A DNA stretch of 64,000 bases from Isoptericola peretonis (GCA_023241745.1 JALQCY010000006.1:186001-250000), one strand, 5' to 3'. Shown: positions 32,284 to 41,854, counted from the first letter of the stretch. Translations and numbers: made by a program. The notes: generated from the sequence alone by a model not told the origin.

Positions 32284-35200
32284 TCAGCCGGCCCTGCGCA
32301 CCCGCACGGCGCGCGGGGCGCCGTCGACCCCGGTGACGGTGACGGAGGTGGCGAGCGTCTCGCGGGCCACCAGCTCCCGGTGCGCCTCCACGGCAGCGAG
32401 GTGCTCGGCCGGGACGTCGAGCTCCAGTGCGATGCGGTCGCTCACCTCGAGGCCGGCCGCCTTGCGGGCGTCCTGCACGTCGCGGACGACGTCGCGGGCA
32501 TAGCCCTCGGCCCGCAGGGCGTCGTCGAGGGCGAGGTCCAGGACGACGAACCCGCCGCCCGGCAGCACGGACGCCGCCACGTGCTCGCCGGCCGCCTCGC
32601 CCACCACGGTGGTGAGCTCGTACTCCGCCTCGAGCAGCGGCTCGTCGCCGGACTCGGTCGTCACGACCACGGTGCCGTCGTCGTCGCGCCGCCAGGCCCC
32701 CGACTTGGCGGCCTTGATGACCGCCTGGACGCCGCGGCCCAGGCGCGGGCCCGCGGCGCGGGCGTTGACCGCCAGGCGCTCCGTGATGCCGAACCGCGCG
32801 GACGCGTCGGCGTCGGCCTCGGCCAGGTCGACGGCCTTGACGTTGAGCTCGCTCGTCAGCAGCCCGACGTAGTCCGCGAGCGCCGCCGGGTCGGGGATGG
32901 CGACCGTCAGGCGGGCCAGCGGCTGGCGCACGCGCAGCTGGTGCGCCTTGCGCAGCGCGAGCGCGCTGGACACCACGGCCCGCACCTCGTCCATCGCGGC
33001 TACCAGGTCGTCGTCGCGCACGAGGGCCGACTCAGGCACCTGGTGCATCGCGACGGCGTACGCACCGTCCGCGCCCTCGAGCCGCTCGCCGACCTCCTGG
33101 GCGGTCGCGGGCCAGTCCGTCAGGTGCACGGAGCGCCCGCCGGTGAGCCCTCGCCAGACCTCCTCGGCGAGGAGCGGCGCGAGCGGCGCCATGACGCGCG
33201 TGAGCGTCTCGAGCGCGGTGTACAGCGTGTCGAAGGCGTCGGCGTCCTCGGCCCAGAAGCGGTCGCGCTGGGTGCGCACGTACCAGTTGGTGAGGACGTC
33301 GAGGTGCTCGCGCACCGACTCGCAGGCGCCCGCGATGTCGTACGCGTCGAGCTGCGCGGTGACCTTCGCGACGAGGTCGTGGGTGCGGGCCAGCAGGTAG
33401 CGGTCGAGAGCGGGCAGGCCCGGGACGCGCTCGGCCGTGACGGGCTTCGCGGTGTAGCCCGCGCCGCCGTCCTCGGAACCGCCCGCGCTGTTCGCGTACA
33501 GGGTGAAGAAGTAGTACGTGCTCCACAGCGGCAGCAGCACCTGGCGCACGGCGTCGCGGATGCCGTCCTCCGTGACGACGAGGTTGCCGCCGCGCAGGAT
33601 CGGGCTGGCCATGAGGAACCAGCGCATCGCGTCGGAGCCGTCGCGGTCGAAGACCTCCGAGACGTCCGGGTAGTTGCGCAGCGACTTGCTCATCTTGCGC
33701 CCGTCGGAGCCCAGCACGATGCCGTGCGAGACGGCGCTGCGGAACGCCGGCCGGTCGAACAGCGCGGTGGCGAGCACGTGCAGCGTGTAGAACCAGCCGC
33801 GCGTCTGGCCGATGTACTCGACGATGAAGTCGCCCGGGTAGTGGTTCTCGAACCACTCGGTGTTCTCGAACGGGTAGTGCACCTGCGCATACGGCATGGA
33901 ACCCGAGTCGACCCACACGTCCATGACGTCCTCGACGCGCCGCATGGTCGACTTCCCGGTGGGGTCGTCGGGGTTGGGCCGGGTGAGGTCGTCGACGAAC
34001 GGGCGGTGCAGGTCGGGCTCGCCGTCCGCGTTCAGGGGCAGGCGCCCGAAGTCGCGCTCGATCTGCTCGAGGGACCCGTAGACGTCGATGCGCGGGTGCG
34101 CCGGGTCGTCCGACTTCCACACCGGCACGGGCGAGCCCCAGAACCGGTTGCGGGTGATCGACCAGTCGCGGGCGTTCTCCAGCCACTTGCCGAACTGGCC
34201 GTGCTGGATGTGCTCGGGCGTCCACGAGATCTCCTCGTTGAGCTCGAGCATGCGCTCCTTGATCTTGGTGACCTCCACGAACCACGAGGACACGCCCATG
34301 TACATCAGCGGCTGCCGGCAGCGCCAGCAGTGCGGGTAGGAGTGCGCGTACGACTCGCGGCGCAGCAGCACCGTGCCCTCGGTCGTGGAGCCGGCGTCGG
34401 CCTCGCCGCGGGTGCGGGCCTTGAGGTGGTCGATGATCGGCAGGTTCGCGTCGAAGACCTGCAGCCCCGCGTACTCGTCGACCGGGTGCGTGAACTTGCC
34501 GTCGGCGCCCACGGGCATCACGGAGGCGACGCCCTCGCGGTCGCAGACGATCTTGTCGTCCTCGCCGAAGGCGCCGGCGCTGTGCACCAGGCCGGTGCCG
34601 TCCGTCGTCGTGACGAAGTCCGCCTCGACCACGCGGTGCGCGCGCTCGCGCCCGGAGTAGTAGGCGAACGGCGGGGTGTACGCGGTCTGCAGCAGGTCGC
34701 GGCCGGTGAGGCGCCCGACGACGCGCGGCGCGTCCTCGCCCTCGTCGGTGAGCTCGCGGGCGTACGCGTCCACGCGGGACGCGGCGAGCACGTACCGCTG
34801 CGCCGAGCCGGTGAACGACGACTCCACGACGACGTACTCGATGTCCGGGCCCACCATGACGAGCAGGTTGGACGGCAGCGTCCACGGCGTCGTCGTCCAG
34901 ACGAGCAGCTTGTCGCCGGGGCGCACGGCGTCCTGGCCCGCGGGGACGGTCGTGACGTCGAAGCCGACGGTCACGGCCGGGTCCTGGCGCGTCTGGTAGA
35001 CGTCGTCGTCCATGCGCAGCTCGTGGTTGCTCAGCGGCGTCTGGTCGTTCCAGCAGTACGGCAGCACGCGGAAGTCCTCGTACACGAGGCCGTTGTCGTA
35101 GAGCTTCTTGAAGCCCCAGAGCACCGACTCCATGTAGGTGACGTTGAGCGTCTTGTAGTCGTGGTCGAAGTCGACCCAGCGCGCCTGGCGGGTGACGTAG

Positions 35201-35664
35201 TCGCGCCACTCGGACGTGTACTTCAGGACGGAGGCGCGGCAGGCGGCGTTGAACTTCTCGATGCCGAGCTCGACGATCTCGTCCTTGGTCTTGATGCCGA
35301 GCTGGCTCATGGCCTCGAGCTCGGCGGGCAGCCCGTGGGTGTCCCAGCCGAACCGGCGCTCCACGTGCCTGCCGCGCATCGTCTGGTAGCGCGGGACGAC
35401 GTCCTTCGCGTACCCGGTGAGCAGGTGGCCGTAGTGCGGCAGGCCGTTGGCGAACGGCGGGCCGTCGTAGAAGACGAACTCGTTGCTGCCGTTCTCGCCC
35501 GCCGGGTTCTTCGCGACGGAGGCGCGGAACGTGTCGTCGGCGGCCCAGAAGTCCAGCACCTCGCGCTCGATGGCCGGCAGGTCCGGCGACGCGGGGACGC
35601 CGGCGATGCCGAAGGCGGCGCCCGCCTGGGACGGGTCGGACGAGCGGTGCTGGGGATAGGCCAT
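32284..35664 (-). CDS. ileS: isoleucyl-tRNA synthetase, long (eukaryotic-like) type
   Basis: Charges tRNA-Ile and edits valine. The 1126 residues carry the HIGH-type motif PHYGH in PPFANGLPHYGHLL, the CP1 editing domain (LLVWTTTPWTLPSN), and the KMSKS motif in GRKMSKSLRNYPD. Length and sequence style match type 2 IleRS, which tends to be mupirocin-resistant; that property is inferred from the class only. AGGAG lies 7 bases before the ATG, inside the T-box leader. Confidence 0.96.
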   Translation of the reverse strand: MAYPQHRSSDPSQAGAAFGIAGVPASPDLPAIEREVLDFWAADDTFRASVAKNPAGENGSNEFVFYDGPPFANGLPHYGHLLTGYAKDVVPRYQTMRGRHVERRFGWDTHGLPAELEAMSQLGIKTKDEIVELGIEKFNAACRASVLKYTSEWRDYVTRQARWVDFDHDYKTLNVTYMESVLWGFKKLYDNGLVYEDFRVLPYCWNDQTPLSNHELRMDDDVYQTRQDPAVTVGFDVTTVPAGQDAVRPGDKLLVWTTTPWTLPSNLLVMVGPDIEYVVVESSFTGSAQRYVLAASRVDAYARELTDEGEDAPRVVGRLTGRDLLQTAYTPPFAYYSGRERAHRVVEADFVTTTDGTGLVHSAGAFGEDDKIVCDREGVASVMPVGADGKFTHPVDEYAGLQVFDANLPIIDHLKARTRGEADAGSTTEGTVLLRRESYAHSYPHCWRCRQPLMYMGVSSWFVEVTKIKERMLELNEEISWTPEHIQHGQFGKWLENARDWSITRNRFWGSPVPVWKSDDPAHPRIDVYGSLEQIERDFGRLPLNADGEPDLHRPFVDDLTRPNPDDPTGKSTMRRVEDVMDVWVDSGSMPYAQVHYPFENTEWFENHYPGDFIVEYIGQTRGWFYTLHVLATALFDRPAFRSAVSHGIVLGSDGRKMSKSLRNYPDVSEVFDRDGSDAMRWFLMASPILRGGNLVVTEDGIRDAVRQVLLPLWSTYYFFTLYANSAGGSEDGGAGYTAKPVTAERVPGLPALDRYLLARTHDLVAKVTAQLDAYDIAGACESVREHLDVLTNWYVRTQRDRFWAEDADAFDTLYTALETLTRVMAPLAPLLAEEVWRGLTGGRSVHLTDWPATAQEVGERLEGADGAYAVAMHQVPESALVRDDDLVAAMDEVRAVVSSALALRKAHQLRVRQPLARLTVAIPDPAALADYVGLLTSELNVKAVDLAEADADASARFGITERLAVNARAAGPRLGRGVQAVIKAAKSGAWRRDDDGTVVVTTESGDEPLLEAEYELTTVVGEAAGEHVAASVLPGGGFVVLDLALDDALRAEGYARDVVRDVQDARKAAGLEVSDRIALELDVPAEHLAAVEAHRELVARETLATSVTVTGVDGAPRAVRVRRAG

Positions 35665-35671
35665 GGGTGGG

Positions 35672-35926
35672 CTCCTGTGCGAACGAGCTGGCGGTACGGG
35701 TGGCGGTCGAGACGGTCGTGCTGCTGCCCTGCGAGGACGACGCCCCGCCCCGGAGGACGTGGGAACCGCGGTACCACCCCGCTTGCGGACGTCGTTCGCG
35801 CTGACGTCCGCCGCTCGTTCACGGCTGTGACGGGCCTACCCGTCCGGTTCTACTGAGAGCGGGTCCGCTCCGTTCTTCCGGAGGCTCACCGGTGATGGCC
35901 GGGTCGATGCCTGTGCGTCCATGGTA
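35672..35926 (-). promoter_or_regulatory. ileS T-box leader (translational, actinobacterial type)
   Basis: On the minus strand the T-box bulge GGGGTGGTACCGCGG (35780-35766) is unmistakable. Upstream are a short stem I with a probable AUC isoleucine specifier (35896-35894), CTCCGGAAGAACGG, and the segment AGTAGAACCGGACGGG. A 9-bp stem GCGGACGTC/GACGTCCGC (35785-35793, 35803-35811) follows. TCCTCC after the T-box can pair with the ribosome-binding site AGGAG at 35676-35672. Short stem I plus an SD sequestrator is the known actinobacterial ileS class, which controls translation by tRNA charging. Confidence 0.9.
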
Positions 35927-36058
35927 GCCAGCCTCGCAAGTGCGAGCGTCACGGCGGCCCATGGTGTGTCCCCCGACGCGGGAGCGGTCTCGCGGCAGCC
36001 GTGCCCACGGCCCGATGTCGGGCCCTGGCAGCAGCAGAAGTCGGACACGAGACACTCC

Positions 36059-36292
36059 ATGACGACGGCAGCCGACCACGACGCCTACATCGCCGCAGCG
36101 CCCGAGCCCTTCCGGCCCTCGCTGAGGCGGCTGCGCAAGCTTCTGGCCGGGACCCTCCGGGAAGCGGAGGAGATCGCGGGCGCCGGCCTCCAGGCAACCA
36201 CGACCGGCATCACCTTCTCGCCGCGCACGCCGGTCCCGGACGACCTCGTCGAGCGGCTGGCGCTGGCGTCACGACGGGACGCCGGGGCGTGA
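36059..36292 (+). pseudogene. internally deleted DUF1801-like remnant
   Basis: A 77-residue frame matches both ends of a DUF1801 (YdhG-like) protein. The N-terminus is DAYIAAAPEPFRPSLRRLRKLL and the C-terminus is TGITFSPRTPVPDDLVERLALA. The central 40 or so residues that make up most of the fold appear missing, since AEEIAGAGLQ runs directly into TTTGITF. It is probably a decayed gene. The upstream DNA is the ileS leader region on the other strand. Confidence 0.6.
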
Positions 36293-36324
36293 CGCCGACG
36301 AGGTGAGCGGCGGCAGGGCCCGGC

Positions 36325-36921
36325 TCACGCGCCGGCGTCCGCCGTCATCGTCGCGAGCGCGTCGAACGGCGGCGGCGGGGCGAAGCGCCCGCGCAACGAC
36401 GGCTCGTACGCGGTGAGCGGCCGGACCTGGAAGAAGGCGGCGTAGGCCGGGTCGTCCGACTCGACGCCCAGCGACACGCCGGGGACGAAGCCGAAGCGCG
36501 AGTAGTACCGCGGGTCGCCGACGAGCACCACCAGCGGCTCCCCCAGCGCGTCGGCGGCGCCGAGCACGGTGTGCACGAGCGCGGAGCCGACGCCGCGGCC
36601 CTGGTGGTCGGGGTGCACGCTCAGCGGGCCGAGCACCAGCGCTGCCGCCTCGCCCACGCCGGCCCGCGTGCACACGACGTGCCCGACGACCTCGTCGCCG
36701 ACGGACGCCACGAGCGCGAGCTCGGGGATCCAGGCGGCGTCGGCGCGCAGCAGGCCGACCAGCGTGGCCTCCCCCGGCGCGCCGTCGGGCTCGATCGGCG
36801 GCGCCGAGTACGGCGCGCCCGCGAAGGCGGCGGCGGTCACGGCGCGGACGGCCGCCGCGTCCGGCGGGAGCTCGCGGCGGACCAGCACGGGCTGCGGGGC
36901 GTTCGGCGCGGGAGTCGTCAT
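36325..36921 (-). CDS. GNAT family N-acetyltransferase
   Basis: Predicted acetyl-CoA-dependent acetyltransferase of 198 residues. The acetyl-CoA loop is LSVHPDHQGRGVGSALV, followed by LVVLVGDPRYYSRFGF, the usual YdjM/YhbS-like pattern. Substrate unknown. Divergent from the LysE gene. Confidence 0.88.
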   Translation of the reverse strand: MTTPAPNAPQPVLVRRELPPDAAAVRAVTAAAFAGAPYSAPPIEPDGAPGEATLVGLLRADAAWIPELALVASVGDEVVGHVVCTRAGVGEAAALVLGPLSVHPDHQGRGVGSALVHTVLGAADALGEPLVVLVGDPRYYSRFGFVPGVSLGVESDDPAYAAFFQVRPLTAYEPSLRGRFAPPPPFDALATMTADAGA

Positions 36922-37046
36922 GCCGCGATGGTGGCACCGCGCGCCCCTCGCCGTCCCGGGATTTACCGCCCGTGGACGCTGCGAGGTGTCCGGTCCGTCC
37001 CACGGCGCCGGGCGGCGTGCCCGCGCGCGTCTCGTATCGTGACGCC

Positions 37047-37688
37047 GTGACCATCCACGAGGCGCTCCTCGCCTTCGCGCTCGTCGCCGGCCTGCTGACG
37101 CTCGTCCCCGGGCTGGACACGGCACTCGTGCTGCGCAGCACGGTGACCCGTTCCCGCTCGCACGGGTTCGCGGCACTGCTCGGCATCCAGGCCGGCACCC
37201 TGGTGTGGGGCGCGGCCGCCGCGGGCGGCGCGGCCGCGCTGCTCGCGGCCAGCCAGACGGCGTACCGGCTGCTCACGCTCGCCGGCGCCGCGTACATGGT
37301 GTGGATGGGCGCGTCGATGCTGTGGCGCTCGTTCCGGTCGGCGCTCGAGGCGGGCACCGAGCTCGACGTCCCGATGCCGTCCGGCGGCCGGTGGCGCGAC
37401 CTCGGGCTGGGCCTGAGCACCAACCTCATGAACCCGAAGGTCGGCGTGTTCTACGTCGCCGCCATCCCCCAGTTCGTGCCGGACGGCGTGAACCCGCTGC
37501 TCATGGGACTCCTGCTGGCACTGGTGCACTGCGCGCTCGGCACGGCCTGGCTCTCGCTCGTCGTCCTGGGCGCCGGCTGGGTCGGCCCGCGCCTGCGACG
37601 CTCGGGCGCCGTGCGGTGGGTCGACCGCGTCACCGGCGGTGTGCTCGTCCTGTTCGGCGCACGCCTCGCGGCCGCCGCGCGGGCCTGA
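37047..37688 (+). CDS. LysE family amino-acid exporter
   Basis: Membrane exporter of the LysE/RhtB family, 213 residues, about six helices. Motifs are LVPGLDTALVLR in the first loop (the usual family form is PGP), GIQAGTLVWGAAAAGG, and LSTNLMNPKVGVFYVAAIPQF. The GTG at 37047 gives the normal N-terminus. Substrate (amino acids or related amines) is not predictable. Confidence 0.9.
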   Translation: MTIHEALLAFALVAGLLTLVPGLDTALVLRSTVTRSRSHGFAALLGIQAGTLVWGAAAAGGAAALLAASQTAYRLLTLAGAAYMVWMGASMLWRSFRSALEAGTELDVPMPSGGRWRDLGLGLSTNLMNPKVGVFYVAAIPQFVPDGVNPLLMGLLLALVHCALGTAWLSLVVLGAGWVGPRLRRSGAVRWVDRVTGGVLVLFGARLAAAARA

Positions 37689-37708
37689 CCCGGCGCGCCG
37701 ACGCGATA

Positions 37709-38269
37709 TCAGGAGAACGCCACCCGTTCCACGATCCGTCGTGCGACCTCCTCCGGGTCGGCCGAGGCGCCGAGCAGGTCGGAGCCCGCGAACGCACCCT
37801 CGCGCCACAGCGACGCGAAACCGTGCACGACCGACCACGCCGCCAGCTGCACGGCCGCCGGGTCGTCGACCTGCTCGAGCCGCCCGACGCCGTCACGCAA
37901 CGCCTCCCCGGACCGGCGCCGGGCAGCGACCAGGTCCCGGTCGTCGGACCTGACCAGATCGGACCGGAACATCACGGCGAAGTGGCCCGGCCGGGCGAGC
38001 GCGAACCTGACGTAGGCCACTGCCACGTCCCGCAGGTCAGGGCCGGCGGTCCGGAGCTCCGCCGCCAGCAGGTCGAAGCCCTCCGTCGCGAGCGCGGTGA
38101 ACAGGCCTCGCCGGTCGCCGAAGTGGTGCGCGGGCGCAGCGTGCGACACCCCGGACCGTTGCGCCAGCCCGCGCAGGGAGAGGCGGTCCACTCCTTCGTG
38201 CGCGATCTGGTCGGCCGCGTGGCGCAGCACGACGGACCGCAGGTCTCCGTGGTGGTAGGCGTCCGCCAT
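37709..38269 (-). CDS. TetR family transcriptional regulator
   Basis: Regulator of 186 residues starting MADAYHHGDLRSVVLRHAAD. The helix-turn-helix lies in LSLRGLAQRSGVSHAAPAHHF, and a TetR_C-like (WHG) domain follows. The ATG at 38269 is chosen because the preceding in-frame residues look non-coding. It is divergent from the DoxX-like gene; CTTGTCACTGTCAAG (38315-38329), an imperfect dyad, may be its operator. Confidence 0.87.
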   Translation of the reverse strand: MADAYHHGDLRSVVLRHAADQIAHEGVDRLSLRGLAQRSGVSHAAPAHHFGDRRGLFTALATEGFDLLAAELRTAGPDLRDVAVAYVRFALARPGHFAVMFRSDLVRSDDRDLVAARRRSGEALRDGVGRLEQVDDPAAVQLAAWSVVHGFASLWREGAFAGSDLLGASADPEEVARRIVERVAFS

Positions 38270-38358
38270 CAGATCTCCATCTAGCCATTGACCAGTCCGC
38301 CTCCGCGGACCTAACTTGTCACTGTCAAGATCAACCTTAGCCGATCCGGGAGAGCACC

Positions 38359-38796
38359 ATGGCACCCCTCGTCGTCCTCATCACCGTCACTCTTGCGGTA
38401 CGGGGCCTCGGCATGCTCGGCGTCGAACCCCTGAACGGCTGGCCCGCCGCGGTGACCGTCGGCCTCTCGGCGATGTTCGTCGTCACCGCGAGCGCTCACT
38501 TCAGCCGCACCCGGCGTCCGGCGCTGATCGCCATGGTGCCGCCGCGGCTCCCGCGGCCCGGCCTCGTCGTCACCACGACCGGTCTGCTGGAGCTCGCGGG
38601 CGCCGCCGGGCTCCTGGCACCGGGCACGCGCACCGCGGCGGGGATCTGCCTCGCGCTGCTGCTGGTGGTCATGTTCCCGGCCAACGTGCACGCGGCCCGA
38701 ACCTCCACGGGAGTCCGCACCATGCCGCTGCCGGCGAGATCCGCGCTCCAGGTCGTGTTCGTCGCCGCCTGCCTCGTCGCCGCGTTCGCAGGCTGA
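38359..38796 (+). CDS. DoxX-like family membrane protein
   Basis: Membrane protein of 145 residues with four predicted helices and the DoxX-type middle GLLELAGAAGLLAPGTRTAA and VVMFPANVHAA. Roles proposed for the family include redox and membrane stress; nothing here is specific. It is next to a divergent TetR gene that probably controls it. Confidence 0.82.
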   Translation: MAPLVVLITVTLAVRGLGMLGVEPLNGWPAAVTVGLSAMFVVTASAHFSRTRRPALIAMVPPRLPRPGLVVTTTGLLELAGAAGLLAPGTRTAAGICLALLLVVMFPANVHAARTSTGVRTMPLPARSALQVVFVAACLVAAFAG

Positions 38797-38807
38797 GTCG
38801 GCCCGCC

Positions 38808-40433
38808 TCAGACGACCGTCAGCTCGATGGTGTGCCACCCCGTGGCGCCGTCGGGCGCGGGGGGTGCCTGCGCCTCGACCTGGACGTTCCCGTCGGCGTC
38901 GGTGGCGCGCACCGCCACGAGGTGATCGCCGGGCGCCGCGTCCCAGTCCAGGCGCCACTGCCGCCACGTGTCCGGGCCGACGGTGTCGGCGAGCTCGGCG
39001 GCGACCCACGCCCCGTCGTCCACCCGCACCTCGACGCGCTCCACCCCCGTGTGCTGCGCCCACGCCACACCGGCGAGCGTCACCGTCCCGGCGGGCAGGT
39101 CGTCTCCCGGGCGCGGGACGTCGAGGCGCGAGGACAGCTTGATCGGGCCGAGGGCCGACCAGCCGCGCGGGGTCCAGTAGCCCTGCTCGTCGGCGAACCG
39201 GGTGACCTTGAGCTCGGTGACCCACTTGGTGGCCGACACGTACCCGTACAGGCCCGGCACGACGAGCCGCGCCGGGAAGCCGTGCTCGGGCGGCAGCGGC
39301 TCGCCGTTCATCCCGACCGCGAGCAGGCAGTCGCGGTCGGGCTCGAGCAGCACGTCGAGCGGCGTCCCCGCCGTGAACCCGTCCGTGCTGCGGGAGAGCA
39401 CCATGTCCGCGCCCGCCTGCGGCCGGGCGCGCGCCAGGAGCTCGCGCACGGGGAAGCCGAGCCACAGGGCGTTGCCGATCAGGTCGCCGCCCACCTCGTT
39501 GGACACGCACGCCAGCGTGACGTGGTGCTCCTCGAGCGGCAGCGCGAGGACGTCGTCCCAGGTGAGGGTGAACGGCTCGTCGACCAGGCCGGTCACGGTG
39601 AGCGACCAGGCGGCCGGGTCCACCTGCGGCACGACCAGCGCCGTGTCGATGCGGTAGAACTCCGGGTTCGGCGTCACGTACGGGGCCACCCCCTCGACAC
39701 CGAGGTCCGCCCCGGCGGGCACGGGCGGCGCCGTCGTCGCGGGCCGGGGCAGCCGGATCGCGTCGCGAGCGGCCTGCACCGCCCGGCCGCCGGCGGAGAC
39801 GACGCGCGACACGCCGAGCACCACCACGGCGCCCGCGGCCGTGACCCCGGCCCACTGCAGGAAGCGGCGCCGGTCCACGGCGTACCGCCGGTCCGCCCCG
39901 GGCCGCTCGTCCTCCGCGAACCAGGTCTCGACCCGCCGCAGGAGGGTCCTGAGCAGGGCGACCGCGGCCCCGACGCCCACCAGGCTCGGCAACGCCCAGA
40001 CGACGTTCGCCCCGGGGCGGCCTGCCGCGACGACAGCGGCTGCTGCGCCCACGACGCCCAGCAGGACGGCGCCCCACGGTGGTCGGCGCCGCTCCAGGAG
40101 GCCTGCGAGCGCGGCGCCGGCGAGCGCGACCACGCCGATCGTCGCCAGCAGCACGGCCTTGTCCGCGGTGCCGAACCAGTCGATCGCGAGGTCCTTGAGC
40201 CAGCCCGGGACGGCGTCCACGACGGCACCGCCCGCGGCCAGCACCGGGCTCGACGCCGGGTCGACGACCGCCGCCGCCAGCTCGGCGACGGCCAGCCCGG
40301 CCCCGGTCGCGACGACGCCCGCGAGCGCCGCCCACCAGCCGTCGCGCGGCCGCGGCCCCGGTGGGACCCGCTCCCCGGGGTCCCACCCTGCGCCGTCCGA
40401 CGGCTCCGGTTCCCCCGGCGGCCTGATGGTCAT
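38808..40433 (-). CDS. molybdopterin-dependent oxidoreductase, sulfite-oxidase-like, membrane-anchored
   Basis: Protein of 541 residues. The N-terminal 200 residues hold about four to five membrane helices plus a further hydrophobic segment (AGVTAAGAVVVLGVSRVVSA). The C-terminal part is the sulfite oxidase fold, with the molybdenum-ligand Cys in HVTLACVSNEVGG and the cofactor-binding stretch HGFPARLVVPGLYGYVSATK, then a Mo-co dimerisation-like domain. The catalytic domain probably faces outside. Substrate unknown; no adjacent cytochrome gene was seen. Confidence 0.88.
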   Translation of the reverse strand: MTIRPPGEPEPSDGAGWDPGERVPPGPRPRDGWWAALAGVVATGAGLAVAELAAAVVDPASSPVLAAGGAVVDAVPGWLKDLAIDWFGTADKAVLLATIGVVALAGAALAGLLERRRPPWGAVLLGVVGAAAAVVAAGRPGANVVWALPSLVGVGAAVALLRTLLRRVETWFAEDERPGADRRYAVDRRRFLQWAGVTAAGAVVVLGVSRVVSAGGRAVQAARDAIRLPRPATTAPPVPAGADLGVEGVAPYVTPNPEFYRIDTALVVPQVDPAAWSLTVTGLVDEPFTLTWDDVLALPLEEHHVTLACVSNEVGGDLIGNALWLGFPVRELLARARPQAGADMVLSRSTDGFTAGTPLDVLLEPDRDCLLAVGMNGEPLPPEHGFPARLVVPGLYGYVSATKWVTELKVTRFADEQGYWTPRGWSALGPIKLSSRLDVPRPGDDLPAGTVTLAGVAWAQHTGVERVEVRVDDGAWVAAELADTVGPDTWRQWRLDWDAAPGDHLVAVRATDADGNVQVEAQAPPAPDGATGWHTIELTVV

Positions 40434-40503
40434 GCCCCCAGCGTCCCACCGACGGGCGCGTGCGGTGAGGAGGACGCGGGCCGGGAGAACCGTCCTGGTG
40501 CCG

Positions 40504-41055
40504 TCACCCCACGCCCGGCGCGCTCGGCACGCCGGGGTCGCGCCAGCCGGCGAGGTGCCCCAGCCACGCGATCGCGAGCCACGTCCCCTGGACGACGATC
40601 TCGAGGCCGGGCCCGGCGACGGTCGCGTCGCAGCGGGTGTCGAGCGTGACGGGCCCCCGCTCCCCCGGGGTGACGGCGAGCGACCGCAGGGTCAGGGCGG
40701 ACGGGTCGAGATCCACGTCGCCGTCCGCCCCGGACAGCTCGACCCGGAACCGCCGCGCGGTCGCCCACAGGCGGGGGCGACCGGCCCAGCTGTCCGGCTC
40801 CCACGGCGCGACACCGCCCACGACGACGCACGGGAGCTCCGCGACCGGCTGCGCGGGGTCCCGCGGCACCCGGGGGTGCTGGGTCCCGAGCAGCCCGTCG
40901 TCGAGGGACGTGGCCGAGGTACCGCCCGCGGCCGACAGCGCGAGGTCGACCGCCGCGCCGACGATCCCGGCGGCCGCACCGACCCGGGCGCGCGCGCCGC
41001 GGCGCGGTCGCCTCGGACGCCGCCAGGAGATGGCGTCCTGGACGCGACTGGTCAT
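40504..41055 (-). CDS. hypothetical protein
   Basis: Unrecognised protein of 183 residues. An Arg-rich N-terminus leads into a hydrophobic segment (VGAAAGIVGAAVDLALSAAG), then a region with repeated short beta-like strands and two Trp-rich stretches. No motif was identified. It lies between the molybdoenzyme and the HxlR gene, both on the same strand. Coding-like composition supports a real gene, but no function can be given. Confidence 0.6.
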   Translation of the reverse strand: MTSRVQDAISWRRPRRPRRGARARVGAAAGIVGAAVDLALSAAGGTSATSLDDGLLGTQHPRVPRDPAQPVAELPCVVVGGVAPWEPDSWAGRPRLWATARRFRVELSGADGDVDLDPSALTLRSLAVTPGERGPVTLDTRCDATVAGPGLEIVVQGTWLAIAWLGHLAGWRDPGVPSAPGVG

Positions 41056-41080
41056 GGCGTGGAGGGTAGCGCGACCGGCG

Positions 41081-41773
41081 TCACGCCCCCGCGACGGCCG
41101 GGTCCGGCCGGGGCACGCGCGCGAAGATCGACTGACCCAGCCACTCCGGCACCCGACGGCGCACGTCCGTGGGGCCGTCGACCACGACGTCCCCGGAGCG
41201 CAGCGACCCCGCCCATGACACGTCGCCGCGCCACAGCCGGGTGAGGGTGCGCAGCGGCGTCGTCAGCACCGCGACCGTGTCGAAGCCGGGATCGTAGTCG
41301 CACACCTCGACCTGGCCGTCCCGCACCACGATCCACCAGCGCGACACCCGCGGGGAGACGTCGGTGAGCACGATTGCCAGGACGGTGCGCTCCCGGGGCC
41401 AGGCGGCGACGTCGATGGTGCGCCGCATGTCCCACAGGAGCAGGTGCGGGTCGAGGTCGGCCTCGCCCAGCCCACCGACCCACCGCGTGCCCCAGGCGCC
41501 GAGCGCCTCGACGACGGGCCGCAGCTCCTCGCCGGCCGGGGTGAGCGCGTACCGGGCGTGCCCCTCGTCGCCGGTGCGCCGCACGATGCCGGCCCGTTCC
41601 AGCGTGCGCAGCCGCTTGGACAGCAGCGTGGGCGACATCTTCGGGTTGCCCCGCCGCAGCTCGTTGAACCGGCTGCTGCCGAGCAGCAGCTCGCGCACGA
41701 CCAGCAGCGTCCACCGCTCGTCGAGCACCTCCATCGCCTTGGCGACGGGGCAGAACTGGCCGTAGCCCGCCAT
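41081..41773 (-). CDS. HxlR family regulator with C-terminal SCP2-like domain
   Basis: Regulator of 230 residues. The N-terminal HxlR winged helix begins MAGYGQFCPVAKAMEVLDERW and contains FNELRRGNPKMSPTLLSKRL. The C-terminal half (RTVLAIVLTDVSPRVSRWWI, then DGQVEVCDYDPGFDTVAVL) resembles an SCP2/sterol-carrier-type domain fused in several actinobacterial HxlR proteins. The Cys near the N-terminus is typical of redox- or aldehyde-sensing members. Divergent from the methyltransferase gene. Confidence 0.87.
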   Translation of the reverse strand: MAGYGQFCPVAKAMEVLDERWTLLVVRELLLGSSRFNELRRGNPKMSPTLLSKRLRTLERAGIVRRTGDEGHARYALTPAGEELRPVVEALGAWGTRWVGGLGEADLDPHLLLWDMRRTIDVAAWPRERTVLAIVLTDVSPRVSRWWIVVRDGQVEVCDYDPGFDTVAVLTTPLRTLTRLWRGDVSWAGSLRSGDVVVDGPTDVRRRVPEWLGQSIFARVPRPDPAVAGA

Positions 41774-41832
41774 GCCTCCCAGTGAACGCCCGCTCGGCCC
41801 GCGGCCGCCAGTACAGATCGTGGACTTCGCCC

Positions 41833-41854
41833 GGTCCAGATGCGGCACTGGACC
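41833..41854. promoter_or_regulatory. candidate HxlR operator
   Basis: Inverted repeat GGTCCAG/CTGGACC with an 8-base spacer in the divergent HxlR/methyltransferase region. A related CAGTACAGAT-type sequence lies about 25 bases to the left, so two sites are possible. Confidence 0.5.

Noticed and set aside
31486..35856. Open frame of over 1400 codons opposite ileS
   Set aside because: Antisense shadow of ileS; it has no domain and also overlaps tetR in another frame.
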